Shown here piece by piece: positions 35,401-42,643 of a stretch of 64,000 nucleotides of DNA. The stretch spans positions 31,807-95,806 of the forward strand of contig CAMLML010000004.1 in the NCBI GenBank assembly GCA_946481095.1, written 5' to 3'. The position numbers were made by a program, and so were the translations under genes. The notes below the pieces were generated by a model that saw nothing but the letters and a program-made list of their open reading frames with translations, was not told where the DNA came from and ran no database searches. This DNA comes from an uncultured Cellvibrio sp. (GTDB lineage: Bacteria; Pseudomonadota; Gammaproteobacteria; Pseudomonadales; Cellvibrionaceae). Each line of letters starts with the position of its first letter. The first letter of the stretch is position 1.

Positions 35401-35768
35401 TCACTGATCCTTGCTGTAATCGGATCGGGTGTTATGTAACCCGAATCGGACGAGGCCCCGATTTTCATTTCCCCCATAAACGAAACCGAACCCCACCAGC
35501 GATGGGTCATTGTCGGTTTGCCATTCGCAGGTGAAACTTCCTGCGGGTAAATAGCTGTCGGTGCACCAATAGGATTACAACTGCTGACACCGGGCTTGAC
35601 GATACCCGCGTTGTAAATCCAGTTGCCATTATCAACAGCACATTTCCAACTGGCGGTGTTGATAGTGTCACTGATATTACCGGCACCGTAGTTGGTAATC
35701 GTGGCTGAACTGAAGGGGACAAAAGAAAACATAGCTAACAACAGCAAGAATCTGTTGAATCTTTTCAT
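32409..35768 (-). CDS. GH81 endo-beta-1,3-glucanase with CBM56-like and CBM6 modules
   Basis: A 1119-residue secreted laminarinase. Signal peptide at 1-22. GH81 catalytic region about 25-815, with NDHHFHYGYFVRAAAEV (491-507) and GNNNESTSEAANAYG (565-579) holding the conserved Glu pair of the inverting active site. A Ser/Arg linker spans about 820-905. A CBM56-like beta sandwich at about 906-986 binds beta-1,3-glucan. CBM6 at about 997-1119 starts LQAESFSAMNGVQT and ends FNWFRITRL. The Ser linker is typical of Cellvibrio and Saccharophagus hydrolases. All modules look intact. AAGG precedes the ATG at 35768. Confidence 0.93.
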   Translation of the reverse strand: MKRFNRFLLLLAMFSFVPFSSATITNYGAGNISDTINTASWKCAVDNGNWIYNAGIVKPGVSSCNPIGAPTAIYPQEVSPANGKPTMTHRWWGSVSFMGEMKIGASSDSGYITPDPITARISERGARILGIPSGLRTGSNDTQYPIPDPFAEVFDGIAVGNSAYSNMEAYLKDFSDGSVTVQWNSGSTPVMEATFVHGSPYVYFTALQGNLVVRTKAADGGEKGIFYQSGNHLGVWTDVSGNRNVFLISGHDATTFSGVSTNSIGVSNSSKRLTITLLPLLTGTPSSDMVNTFAQYATQRIDKVNINYSVDRTSNKVTVSHQYQFNGSAVTTMAGLLPLHWKNSTQAVTNYKIRSARGVTKFAATNGFSYTIPFVGVLPYFPENIGDYDANQLRALVSEFTNQGSSAWNSATDTYWAGKNYGKVAELAAIARSVGMTTEANQLINWLKGELQDWFRANTTGSLDTTKYFVYDNNWNTLLGFDESFGAQQQLNDHHFHYGYFVRAAAEVCRVDANWCSASQYGPMVELLIRDYAAGRNDSLFPYLRNFDPAYGFSWASGHANFALGNNNESTSEAANAYGAIILYGMITGNNDLVNRGMYLHASSTAAYWEYWNNIDRYKGLGGDYDNFTSAYTKPTTSIIWGNGHVFSTWFSGAYAHILGIQGLPLSPLVLHIGQHADYLNNYVALGLSQSSNGKPSGLPNDQWRDVWWNIWAMTNGQAAVDDMLSYGLNNLIPEAGETKAHTYHWVYTLKQLGSLATGTGALTANHPAAVAFNKNGIMTYLAYNFGCSALTVNFSDGTSLSVPTRGYAWKRTGQTAISSGSSCSGTSSSTNSSSVSSSISSSSRSSSVSSSRSVSSSRSSSRSSSISSSRSSSISSSRSSSISSSRSSSVSSSRSSSSVSSAGSTNYGYTVLTSNSVLFYANNAPWVDVHYTINNGAQQNFRMTWASGNSNSYTLANIPAGALVRYYFTIGQSVGAYDTSWQEFSCCTTSPAFSLLLQAESFSAMNGVQTQATSDSGGGQNVGWIEAGDWMSYANITIPSSGSYRMEYRVASPSGSMLSLDLNSGSILLGNVTIPATGDWQNWTTVSQTVTLTAGTYSFGIYAQQSGWNFNWFRITRL
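33045..33310. repeat. Degenerate tandem repeat coding the Ser linker of GH81
   Basis: A run of short units coding SSSRSSS-type repeats (about 85 codons). The opposite strand reads as Glu/Asp-rich codons (DEL and EEDRDEL units), which makes a spurious acidic ORF. Slippage could change the linker length. Confidence 0.85.
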
Positions 35769-35923
35769 GATGATGACCTTAAATTATTGATTATTGGATC
35801 TGACACAGGTCATTGGCATTTTATTGTTGTTTTTTATCAACCACTGCCGTTGAACAATAAACCTGTCTCTCACGCATAGTTTGGTACAAATTATTGGGAA
35901 AGATCGTCCCATGTTAGTTGGGA

Positions 35924-35938
35924 ACTTAAGGTGGGTCG
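35924..35938 (+). promoter_or_regulatory. Motif ACTTAAGGTGGGTCG shared by the two glucanase genes
   Basis: Found 156 bases upstream of the GH81 start. The same motif with one difference (ACTTAAGGTGGGACG) is on the minus strand at 42477-42491 upstream of GH16. No other copy was noticed by eye in the window. It may be the site of a shared regulator. Confidence 0.5.
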
Positions 35939-36066
35939 GGCTAGTGGCGTCAAAATTAATCAATATTTCTGGATCATATAATCCACTTCTTGCACCAAAC
36001 CAGACTTAATTCCTACCAAATATTTCTTCTTTACAATCCTTATTGGTCAGCCTAAGATCAGTAGCA

Positions 36067-36082
36067 CTGTTTAAATAAACAG
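36067..36082. promoter_or_regulatory. Inverted repeat upstream of the HigB-like toxin gene
   Basis: CTGTTTA-AA-TAAACAG, 50 bases before the start at 36132. A candidate operator for the Xre partner or for another repressor. Confidence 0.45.
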
Positions 36083-36131
36083 CACTGTATTTACATACAA
36101 ACAATGTAATTAAGGGGACAAATTAAACAAC

Positions 36132-36509
36132 ATGCCAAAAGAGCTAAATTTTAAATTTGTAAATGCGGCAGCGAAGCGAGATTTTTTAAATTTACCAAAA
36201 GACATAATCAGTCAGTTCGGTTCGGATCTAAACGCTGTCCAGCAGGGCCAACGACCATTCTCAGATTTCGAAGACTTGTCCAGCACAATTGGAGCGGGCG
36301 TGATTGAACTGAAGGAAAATGGTAGCCCGGCCTACAGAGCAGTCTACTGCGCGAAACACTTAAATACAGTTTATGTACTGCATGCTTTCACAAAGACCAC
36401 CAATGGCGTTGATCGACCAGCAATGAACACCCTACTAAAACGCTACAAGGAAATGATGGAAGAGGTAAACGAGATAAAAAACGCTAAAAAGCAGACTAAA
36501 CTGCAGTAA
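36132..36509 (+). CDS. Gp49/HigB-like toxin (phage-derived PF05973 type)
   Basis: 125 residues with the RelE/HigB fold pattern: KRDFLNLPKDIISQFGSDL, SSTIGAGVIELKENG, YRAVYCAKHLNTVYVLHAFTKTT and a C-terminal helix RYKEMMEEVNEIKNAKK. These toxins cut mRNA on the ribosome. An Xre-type protein is encoded on the opposite strand, and the two genes overlap at their 3' ends by 14 bases, which is not the usual co-directional HigBA arrangement. Full length, no decay visible. Confidence 0.85.
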   Translation: MPKELNFKFVNAAAKRDFLNLPKDIISQFGSDLNAVQQGQRPFSDFEDLSSTIGAGVIELKENGSPAYRAVYCAKHLNTVYVLHAFTKTTNGVDRPAMNTLLKRYKEMMEEVNEIKNAKKQTKLQ

Positions 36510-36819
36510 CAGTACATTTCACTCTGGATGTACGATGAGCCTTGGATGATTGATAAGTTGGTTTAAATTGAAAGCCGAGCTTGGCTAAATAGCCTATCAA
36601 CTTATCGGAGGAAAACTTATCAACCTTCCCTCTGACAAGCTCGCTAACGCGGGGCTGTGGGATACCCAGTAGATCCATAATGTCAGCCTGAGATAATCCT
36701 CTATCCTCGAAAATTTGACGCATAACAAGCATCAAATCTGATCGAAATTTCAAATCCGCTGCCTCAGCCTTGTCTTCGGTAATAGCATCAAATATGTTGT
36801 TATAAGCTAATTGTTCCAC
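36496..36819 (-). CDS. Xre-family HigA-like antitoxin
   Basis: About 107 residues. The GTG at 36819 is preferred over the ATG at 36837 because GAGGGGG stands 6 bases before the GTG and lies inside the longer ORF. The HTH (about 48-75) has DRGLSQADIMDLLGIPQPRV followed by SELVRGKVDKFSSDKLIGYL, the HigA-type Xre signature. The C-terminal tail is basic. It overlaps the toxin gene tail to tail. A perfect 18-bp palindrome lies just upstream, consistent with autoregulation. Confidence 0.85.
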   Translation of the reverse strand: MEQLAYNNIFDAITEDKAEAADLKFRSDLMLVMRQIFEDRGLSQADIMDLLGIPQPRVSELVRGKVDKFSSDKLIGYLAKLGFQFKPTYQSSKAHRTSRVKCTVTAV

Positions 36820-36838
36820 GGTAAACCCCCTCAACATT

Positions 36839-36856
36839 TATACAAAATTTTGTATA
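36839..36856. promoter_or_regulatory. Perfect 18-bp palindrome, probable Xre operator
   Basis: TATACAAAA/TTTTGTATA, 20 bases before the GTG start of the Xre gene. It resembles HigA-type operators (TATAC...GTATA). Confidence 0.7.
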
Positions 36857-37004
36857 TTGTAACCACTATTTTTGTGATAGTTACTCAAGCTGGGGACATT
36901 TACACTTCTTTACTTTTTGTCTTTTATGGCTTGTACTTTCCCACCAACTTCAATTTGCCTCGATTGGAAAAGAATTCCCAATTGACCTTTGTGGACTTAC
37001 CAAT

Positions 37005-37038
37005 AAAAAAGGCAGCTGTTTTCACAGCTGCCTTTTTA
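37005..37038 (-). terminator. Terminator of pgk
   Basis: GGCAGCTGT/ACAGCTGCC stem with a 4-nt loop, A-run and T-run on either side, 18 bases past the pgk stop. Confidence 0.9.
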
Positions 37039-37055
37039 GTTAAGTTTTCAGTAAA

Positions 37056-38228
37056 TCAAGCTTTAGCTCTTTCTTCCAAAATCGCGACAGCAGGTAATTT
37101 TTTGCCTTCAACAAATTCCAAAAATGCACCACCACCGGTAGAAACATAAGAAATTTTGTCGGCCAGATTCCACTTATCAATTGCTGCCAAAGTATCGCCG
37201 CCACCTGCAACCGAAAAACCTTCGCTGTCTGCGATGGCACGAGCAACTACTTCTGTGCCTTTTGCGAAAGCATCGAATTCAAAAACACCGCAAGGGCCGT
37301 TCCATAAAATGGTTTTGGCGTTTTTGATTATCTCGGCAACGCGTGCTGCGGTTTCGGGGCCGTAGTCGATAATTTCTTCGTCAGCTTGAATTTCGTTGGC
37401 TTTTTTCGTTACGCAAACAGAATTGTGATTCCACTCCGTATAATCTTCCTTAGTGGTACGCACGTCGGTGGCGTAAACCACTTCAGTTTGCGCGCGCAAA
37501 CGTTGTGCCTCAGGAATCATTTCTTTTTGATGAAGAGATTTGCCGACTTCGTTCCCAGCTGATGCAACAAAAGTATTCGAGATACCGCCACCAACAACCA
37601 ATATGTCTGCAATTTTGGAAACTGCATCCAACACACTTAATTTGGTCGATACTTTTGAACCACCAACGATTGCCACTAATGGGCGTGCAGGATTATCGAG
37701 AACCTTGCCGAGAGCTTCCAGTTCCGCTGAAAGCAATGGACCTGCGCATGCAATCGGTGCAAATTTTGCGACACCATGGGTTGAGGCTTGTGCGCGGTGC
37801 GCGGTACCGAAAGCATCCATTACAAACACATCACAAAGTGCGGCCATTTTTTTGGAAAGTTCGTCAGAATTTTTACCTTCGCCGACATTGAAGCGAACGT
37901 TTTCCAACAAAACCAAATCGCCTTTCATTTCAAAACCGTCAACCCAGTTTTGGATCAATGGAATATCACGGCCCAATTTTTCACTGAGATACTTTGCAAC
38001 AGGAGCCAGGGACTTGGCTGGATTAAATTCCCCCTCAACAGGTTTATCCAAGTGAGACATGATCATCACTTTAGCCCCTGCAGCAAGCGCCTGCTTGATA
38101 GTTGGGATAGATGCATCAATTCGTACAGTACTGGTGATACGGCCATTTTCCAAAGGTACGTTCAAGTCCTGGCGAATTAATACACGTTTGCCAGAAAGGT
38201 TCTGGTCTTTCATCAGTTTTACGGTCAT
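37056..38228 (-). CDS. pgk: Phosphoglycerate kinase
   Basis: 1,3-bisphosphoglycerate plus ADP to 3-phosphoglycerate plus ATP. 390 residues with [15 protein letters not shown] (N-terminal signature), [29 protein letters not shown] residues ([15 protein letters not shown]), GGSKVSTKL and the C-terminal nucleotide loop [12 protein letters not shown]. Full length, with AGGAG 8 bases upstream. It is a single-gene unit here; in many proteobacteria it sits with epd or fba. Confidence 0.97.
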   Translation of the reverse strand: MTVKLMKDQNLSGKRVLIRQDLNVPLENGRITSTVRIDASIPTIKQALAAGAKVMIMSHLDKPVEGEFNPAKSLAPVAKYLSEKLGRDIPLIQNWVDGFEMKGDLVLLENVRFNVGEGKNSDELSKKMAALCDVFVMDAFGTAHRAQASTHGVAKFAPIACAGPLLSAELEALGKVLDNPARPLVAIVGGSKVSTKLSVLDAVSKIADILVVGGGISNTFVASAGNEVGKSLHQKEMIPEAQRLRAQTEVVYATDVRTTKEDYTEWNHNSVCVTKKANEIQADEEIIDYGPETAARVAEIIKNAKTILWNGPCGVFEFDAFAKGTEVVARAIADSEGFSVAGGGDTLAAIDKWNLADKISYVSTGGGAFLEFVEGKKLPAVAILEERAKA

Positions 38229-38382
38229 GGGGTGTCTCCTGAAAAGCCGGAATGGGGAAGTTTTGAGGCTGGCAAGTTTACCTGAGGCAAGGCTGAAAAA
38301 CTAATTTGCCGGGCGAAATGGGGAATATTTTGCGCTATTATTCTCTGGCCTTAGATAAATACAACAACCAAGGTCAAACCAA

Positions 38383-39525
38383 ATGCAAGAACATATCTTT
38401 AATATTCACGACATGGTTTTATTTATGACTGTCGCTGAATGTTTTTTATTGGTAATTTTCCAAACTATTCTCCCCGTCAAAAATCGATTGGCCAATTATC
38501 TGTTGGCTATGCTGTTGATCTCGATTGCGATTGCCTCCGCCTGCGTACTGGTATTGTGGAATGATGATGTCGGTTTGTTTCAATTATTTGATGAAACGCT
38601 TTTACCTTTCTTTTTAGTCACTGCTCAATTGTTAAAAGGGCCACTACTGCTCTTCTATGTAATTGCACTGACTCAAGATGCTTTTGTTCTTTCAAGGCGT
38701 CACTTGTTACATTTGATTCCGATTGTCATCGCCTTGCTTTGGCTGATAATTTTTCAAATCAATAGTTCGGATTTGCGCTTTCGCGATTTGAATGAAACGG
38801 ATCAACAAATTGCCAACACCATTTGGCATTTTATTAAAGTTATGCCATTTTTTTATGGTTTGGCTGCTGTCTATAGAGTCAGACTTTACCGGATCAGTTT
38901 ACATAATCAGTATTCCAATTTTTCACCCACGGAACCGAGCTGGCTGAACATTCTCAGCTTGGGATTTTTATTTAGCTGGAGCTTTTCGATTTTAGTACAC
39001 CTTGTTGCCAACATCATCGGCGGTGAATCACCTCAAGTTGCCGACCTTTTTGGTATTACTGAAAATTATGTCATTTTTATTTTAATCAATGCGCTCTTCA
39101 TCAATAGTGTGGTGCATGCACACCAATTGCTCACCACAAAACCTGAAGTCAGCAAAGATAAAATCATCGAAAAAATTACTGATTTGGCCATCCAAAAAGT
39201 ACATGAAGGAATGGAGGTTCAAAAGTTCTTTCTTAAACAAAACTTGAACATTGAAGAGTTCTCCAAACGCATCAATTTACCCGTGAAAGAAGTCAGCGCT
39301 GTTATCAATAAACACTACAACACCAATTTTTTTGAATTTATGAATAGCTACCGGGTGGAGGAAGCTAAACGTTTGCTCAGTGATACAGATAAAACCGTAA
39401 TGGATGTTTTATTAGAAGCAGGATTCAACAGCAAATCCGCTTTTCATCGGTTTTTCAGTCGCTTGGTCGGCATGTCGCCGACTGAATATCGAAAACAGCA
39501 TTCAGGGAACGAAGATAAAAAATAA
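38383..39525 (+). CDS. Membrane-anchored AraC-family regulator
   Basis: 380 residues. The N-terminal 240 residues hold about seven hydrophobic helices (for example MVLFMTVAECFLLVIFQTIL, YLLAMLLISIAIASACVLVL and LLHLIPIVIALLWLIIF). The C-terminal 100 residues are an AraC HTH pair with VMDVLLEAGFNSKSAFHRFF and VGMSPTEYRKQ. Such 7TM-AraC proteins sense an external or membrane signal. Position between pgk and the GH16 glucanase, on the opposite strand and 47 bases from the GH16 stop, makes it a candidate for control of beta-glucan genes; this is inference. Confidence 0.85.
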   Translation: MQEHIFNIHDMVLFMTVAECFLLVIFQTILPVKNRLANYLLAMLLISIAIASACVLVLWNDDVGLFQLFDETLLPFFLVTAQLLKGPLLLFYVIALTQDAFVLSRRHLLHLIPIVIALLWLIIFQINSSDLRFRDLNETDQQIANTIWHFIKVMPFFYGLAAVYRVRLYRISLHNQYSNFSPTEPSWLNILSLGFLFSWSFSILVHLVANIIGGESPQVADLFGITENYVIFILINALFINSVVHAHQLLTTKPEVSKDKIIEKITDLAIQKVHEGMEVQKFFLKQNLNIEEFSKRINLPVKEVSAVINKHYNTNFFEFMNSYRVEEAKRLLSDTDKTVMDVLLEAGFNSKSAFHRFFSRLVGMSPTEYRKQHSGNEDKK

Positions 39526-39558
39526 AAAAAGCCGCAGTTTGAGCTGCGGCTTTTTTAT
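39525..39558. terminator. Bidirectional terminator of the AraC and GH16 genes
   Basis: GCCGCAG/CTGCGGC stem with an A-run left and a T-run right, between the convergent genes. Confidence 0.85.
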
Positions 39559-39572
39559 CCCTGTTGTTTTTG

Positions 39573-42218
39573 TTATTCCGTGGTAATCCGGATGTTATCA
39601 AATGAAACATCCATTGCGCTCCCCTGAGGTTCTATCACAAACAAATTCAATATTTGTTGAATATTGGCTTTGTCCGCTTGTGATGTGTAGTGGTTGCCAT
39701 CGCTGATTAAATCGGCCACGCGAATAGAGTAGCTGTGCCAATTGGTGTCGGCTGGATCAATCTGCACATCGCTGGCGTTAGGCCAACCGCTATCCATTTT
39801 TATCAACAAATAAGCACCGGTGCCGTGACTGGCAATTTTGTAATCGAATTCCAGTTTTGCATTGGCCCAGGCGCTAATATCACGCGCACCCGCAATATTA
39901 TTGAAATAGGCATTGCCTTGACCTGTAGCTGTTTTTACCACACGGAAAACATTTCCACGATTGGTTTCTGTTACAGATGAAGTGCTTACCAAACCATCCG
40001 GATTGTAGCTTTGAATTTGCAATTCCGCGTTGGGTGCATCGTCATATATGTTGTAGCTGGAAGGTATAACCAAACGAATATTATCGAAGGACACATCCAT
40101 GGCAGCGCTGGGTTCAATCACAAATAAATTGGATATGGCGCTGAGATTCGCTGAGCCAGAAGCAACTGAATTGCCGTTGTCGATTAAATCGGAAACCGCA
40201 ATGCGAACTTCTTTCCATTCACCATTGTTGGCAACCGGCACTGTGAAATCACTGACGTTGGGCCAACCGGAATCCATTTTGACCAACAAGTTTGCACCAC
40301 TCGCTTTTGAATTGACTTTGACATCAAATACCAATTCACCATCGGCTGCCCAGTGACTCAAATTTTGTATGCCTGACGTAATATTAAAATACACATTACC
40401 GGTTGCGCCCGTCTTCACAACATTGAAAACTTTACCGCGGCCACTTTCATCTATTTGTGAACTGCTGATGGCACTATCAGGATTGTAACTTTGGATTTGT
40501 AATTCACCAGGGATTGCGTCGCCGTAAATTGAATAGAACGGCAATGCAGCAAATTCTTCAACATTTTGATTCTCTTCGCCTTCAATACGAATATTATCGA
40601 ATGACACATCAATAGCCGCTGACGGTTCCAATACAAAAATATTGGCAATGCTGGCAAGACTTGCCATACCTGATGCCAGTGAATTGCCGTTATCAATTAA
40701 ATCGCCGAGTTGAATTCTGAATTCACTCCACTCACCGTTGGCCGCGAGTGGAACGACTGCATCACTCACGTTGGGCCAACCGGAATCCATTTTCACCAGC
40801 AGTGTTGCGCCATCGGCTTTGCTATTTACTTTGACATCAAAAATTAATTCGGAATCGCTAGACCAATTGCGCAGATCCGCGGCGTCACCATTCACTTTGA
40901 AATAAAAATTCCCGGTTGCACCGGTTTTCACCAGATTCAATACTTTGCCGCGATTGGTTTCATCGACTTCGCTGTGAGTGACAAAATTGTCTGGATCATA
41001 ACTGTCAAAAACCAAACCTTCTGCAAGACTGTCTTCGTACATTTTGAACAAAGGTGGCCCGGGTAAATTGGCATCACCGATTACCGGTCGCTGATGCCCC
41101 GCAACCAACTCGGCGCCATCACCAACCGTTGCGCAACCCTTGCCTGTTTGTGGCGACAGGCTGCACTCGTACACACGTACGTAATCAATTTCCAAAGTTT
41201 GTGGGAAAACAGATTCATCAATACCGGTGTTATTCACACTGCCTGCCCAAGCGCCGCCAACAGCTAAATTCAACAACAAGTGATAGCGTGATTGATCATC
41301 ATAGGGAGCACCTTCAGGTGCATTTTTTAATTCATCGCTGTCCAAATATTGTGAATACCAACCGCTGGATCTTTGTGTTGCGTAGTGCACGCCGTCCACA
41401 TACCAACGAATTTCACCGTCTTCCCATTCGAGTGCATAAACATGGAAATCATCAGCAGGATTGGCGTTGCCCGGCAAAGCGTAATCTGCACCGGATGACA
41501 CGTTCTGCGGCCAGGCGCGACCGTAATGCAGCGTGCCGTGCACGCGGGCTTCGGGTGCCGCATCGCCGGTGACGGTTTTTAAATTCACCGCTTCCATAAT
41601 GTCGATTTCACCACTGGATGCCCAATTGCCGTAAGGCGAGTTGGTGGGCAACATCCAGATGGCAGGCCAGGTGCCTTGACCAAAAGGTAATTTCGCGCGA
41701 ATTTCAAAGCGACCGAAAGTCCACTCTTGCAAACCTTTGGTGCGCAAACGTGCGGAGGTGTAAGGCAGGGTGGAGGTGGCGTCACCTGAACCATCTGGCG
41801 TATTGGGGCCGGTAAAATTTTCCTTACGGGCGACGATTTTTAATATTCCATTTTCAATAAAAGAATTTTCAGCGCGGTCGGTATAGCACTGCTGTTCGTT
41901 ATTACCGCCGCCCCAGCAATTTTCTTCGTGACCCCACTTGCTGGTGTCGATTGAGCTCGCATTGAATTCATCACTCCAGACCAATGTCCAGAGAGGCGCG
42001 CTACTGGAACTGGAAGACAGTCTGGAGCTGGAAACACTACTTGAAACACCGGTGCTTGAAATACTGGAAACATTGGAGCTGATGCTTGAACTGGTCAAAC
42101 TGGATTGTCGGGAGGAAGACTTTCCGCCTGACTCACCCGATCCACCACAACCCACCAGCCCTGAAAGCACCAGTGTGAGACCAAGCCCTATTGCCTTTTG
42201 CAAATAAATTGTCTTCAT
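39573..42218 (-). CDS. GH16 endo-beta-1,3-glucanase with three C-terminal repeated domains
   Basis: An 881-residue lipoprotein laminarinase. Signal ending LSGLVGCGGSG (Cys24), then a Ser linker (33-73). GH16 domain about 80-352 with catalytic GEIDIMEAV (Glu204, Asp206, Glu209) and WPAIWMLP. After a linker come three tandem copies of about 150 residues (about 390-545, 555-705, 715-881), each with a conserved core of the LVKMDSGWPNVSD type and ending in VSFDNIRI or VSFDNIRL. These resemble the Exop_C galactose-binding-like domain of Cellvibrio ExoP-type glucosidases and probably bind glucan. AGAGG precedes the start. It should act at the outer membrane surface. Confidence 0.92.
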   Translation of the reverse strand: MKTIYLQKAIGLGLTLVLSGLVGCGGSGESGGKSSSRQSSLTSSSISSNVSSISSTGVSSSVSSSRLSSSSSSAPLWTLVWSDEFNASSIDTSKWGHEENCWGGGNNEQQCYTDRAENSFIENGILKIVARKENFTGPNTPDGSGDATSTLPYTSARLRTKGLQEWTFGRFEIRAKLPFGQGTWPAIWMLPTNSPYGNWASSGEIDIMEAVNLKTVTGDAAPEARVHGTLHYGRAWPQNVSSGADYALPGNANPADDFHVYALEWEDGEIRWYVDGVHYATQRSSGWYSQYLDSDELKNAPEGAPYDDQSRYHLLLNLAVGGAWAGSVNNTGIDESVFPQTLEIDYVRVYECSLSPQTGKGCATVGDGAELVAGHQRPVIGDANLPGPPLFKMYEDSLAEGLVFDSYDPDNFVTHSEVDETNRGKVLNLVKTGATGNFYFKVNGDAADLRNWSSDSELIFDVKVNSKADGATLLVKMDSGWPNVSDAVVPLAANGEWSEFRIQLGDLIDNGNSLASGMASLASIANIFVLEPSAAIDVSFDNIRIEGEENQNVEEFAALPFYSIYGDAIPGELQIQSYNPDSAISSSQIDESGRGKVFNVVKTGATGNVYFNITSGIQNLSHWAADGELVFDVKVNSKASGANLLVKMDSGWPNVSDFTVPVANNGEWKEVRIAVSDLIDNGNSVASGSANLSAISNLFVIEPSAAMDVSFDNIRLVIPSSYNIYDDAPNAELQIQSYNPDGLVSTSSVTETNRGNVFRVVKTATGQGNAYFNNIAGARDISAWANAKLEFDYKIASHGTGAYLLIKMDSGWPNASDVQIDPADTNWHSYSIRVADLISDGNHYTSQADKANIQQILNLFVIEPQGSAMDVSFDNIRITTE

Positions 42219-42476
42219 CAGAAATCGACCTCTGTTGTTATAGTTTTGTTGTAACGCTGCAAACCCGATCCAGGATCAAATTTGCGATATCTGTTTGCCT
42301 AAAAAAACTCCCGCCTTCGACCAACAACGGGAGCTCAAGGAGAATGAAACTGACAATGGTAGGAGTTGGTGTACCGAATCCATTGTTACTCACAACCTCA
42401 TGCCGTGCAGCAAAAGGTATAGTGACAAGAGCTTGCCAACTACCCAGCCAATATTGGAAGTGACAGAAATTTTTGT

Positions 42477-42491
42477 CGTCCCACCTTAAGT
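42477..42491 (-). promoter_or_regulatory. Motif ACTTAAGGTGGGACG upstream of GH16
   Basis: 259 bases before the GH16 start. It differs from the GH81 upstream motif at one of 15 positions. Confidence 0.5.
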
Positions 42492-42594
42492 ATCACCCTA
42501 AACTGAGTCTTATCACTTTTGGTTTGGCCGGAACGGGAATAAAAAAGTCGAAAAATTTCAATGAATTAGGAGCTTGGGAATTTTCTACACACAA

Positions 42595-42628
42595 AACAAA
42601 ACACCCGACTTGCGTCGGGTGTTTTTTC
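42595..42628 (-). terminator. Terminator of tkt
   Basis: ACACCCGAC/GTCGGGTGT stem, 4-nt loop, A-rich left and T-run right, 16 bases past the tkt stop. Confidence 0.88.
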
Positions 42629-42643
42629 GGGGAAAACGGCAAA

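Larger units (their letters stand above)
35769..36131. other. Divergent control region between GH81 and the HigB-like gene
   Basis: 363 bases without an ORF. It holds the 15-nt motif shared with the GH16 upstream region (35924-35938), a flanking TCGTCCCA / TGGGA arrangement, and the inverted repeat at 36067-36082 before the HigB-like gene. Confidence 0.6.
42219..42643. other. Control region between GH16 and tkt
   Basis: 425 bases without a supported gene. It holds a hairpin CTCCCG...CGGGAG (42310-42336) in the GH16 leader, the shared motif at 42477-42491, and the tkt terminator at 42595. Confidence 0.6.

Noticed and set aside
37540..38055. 171-codon ORF opposite pgk
   Set aside because: Shadow of the conserved pgk gene, with no family features.
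41054..41572. 172-codon ORF opposite GH16
   Set aside because: Lies entirely inside a well-supported GH16 gene on the other strand; His/Arg-rich and without a RBS.
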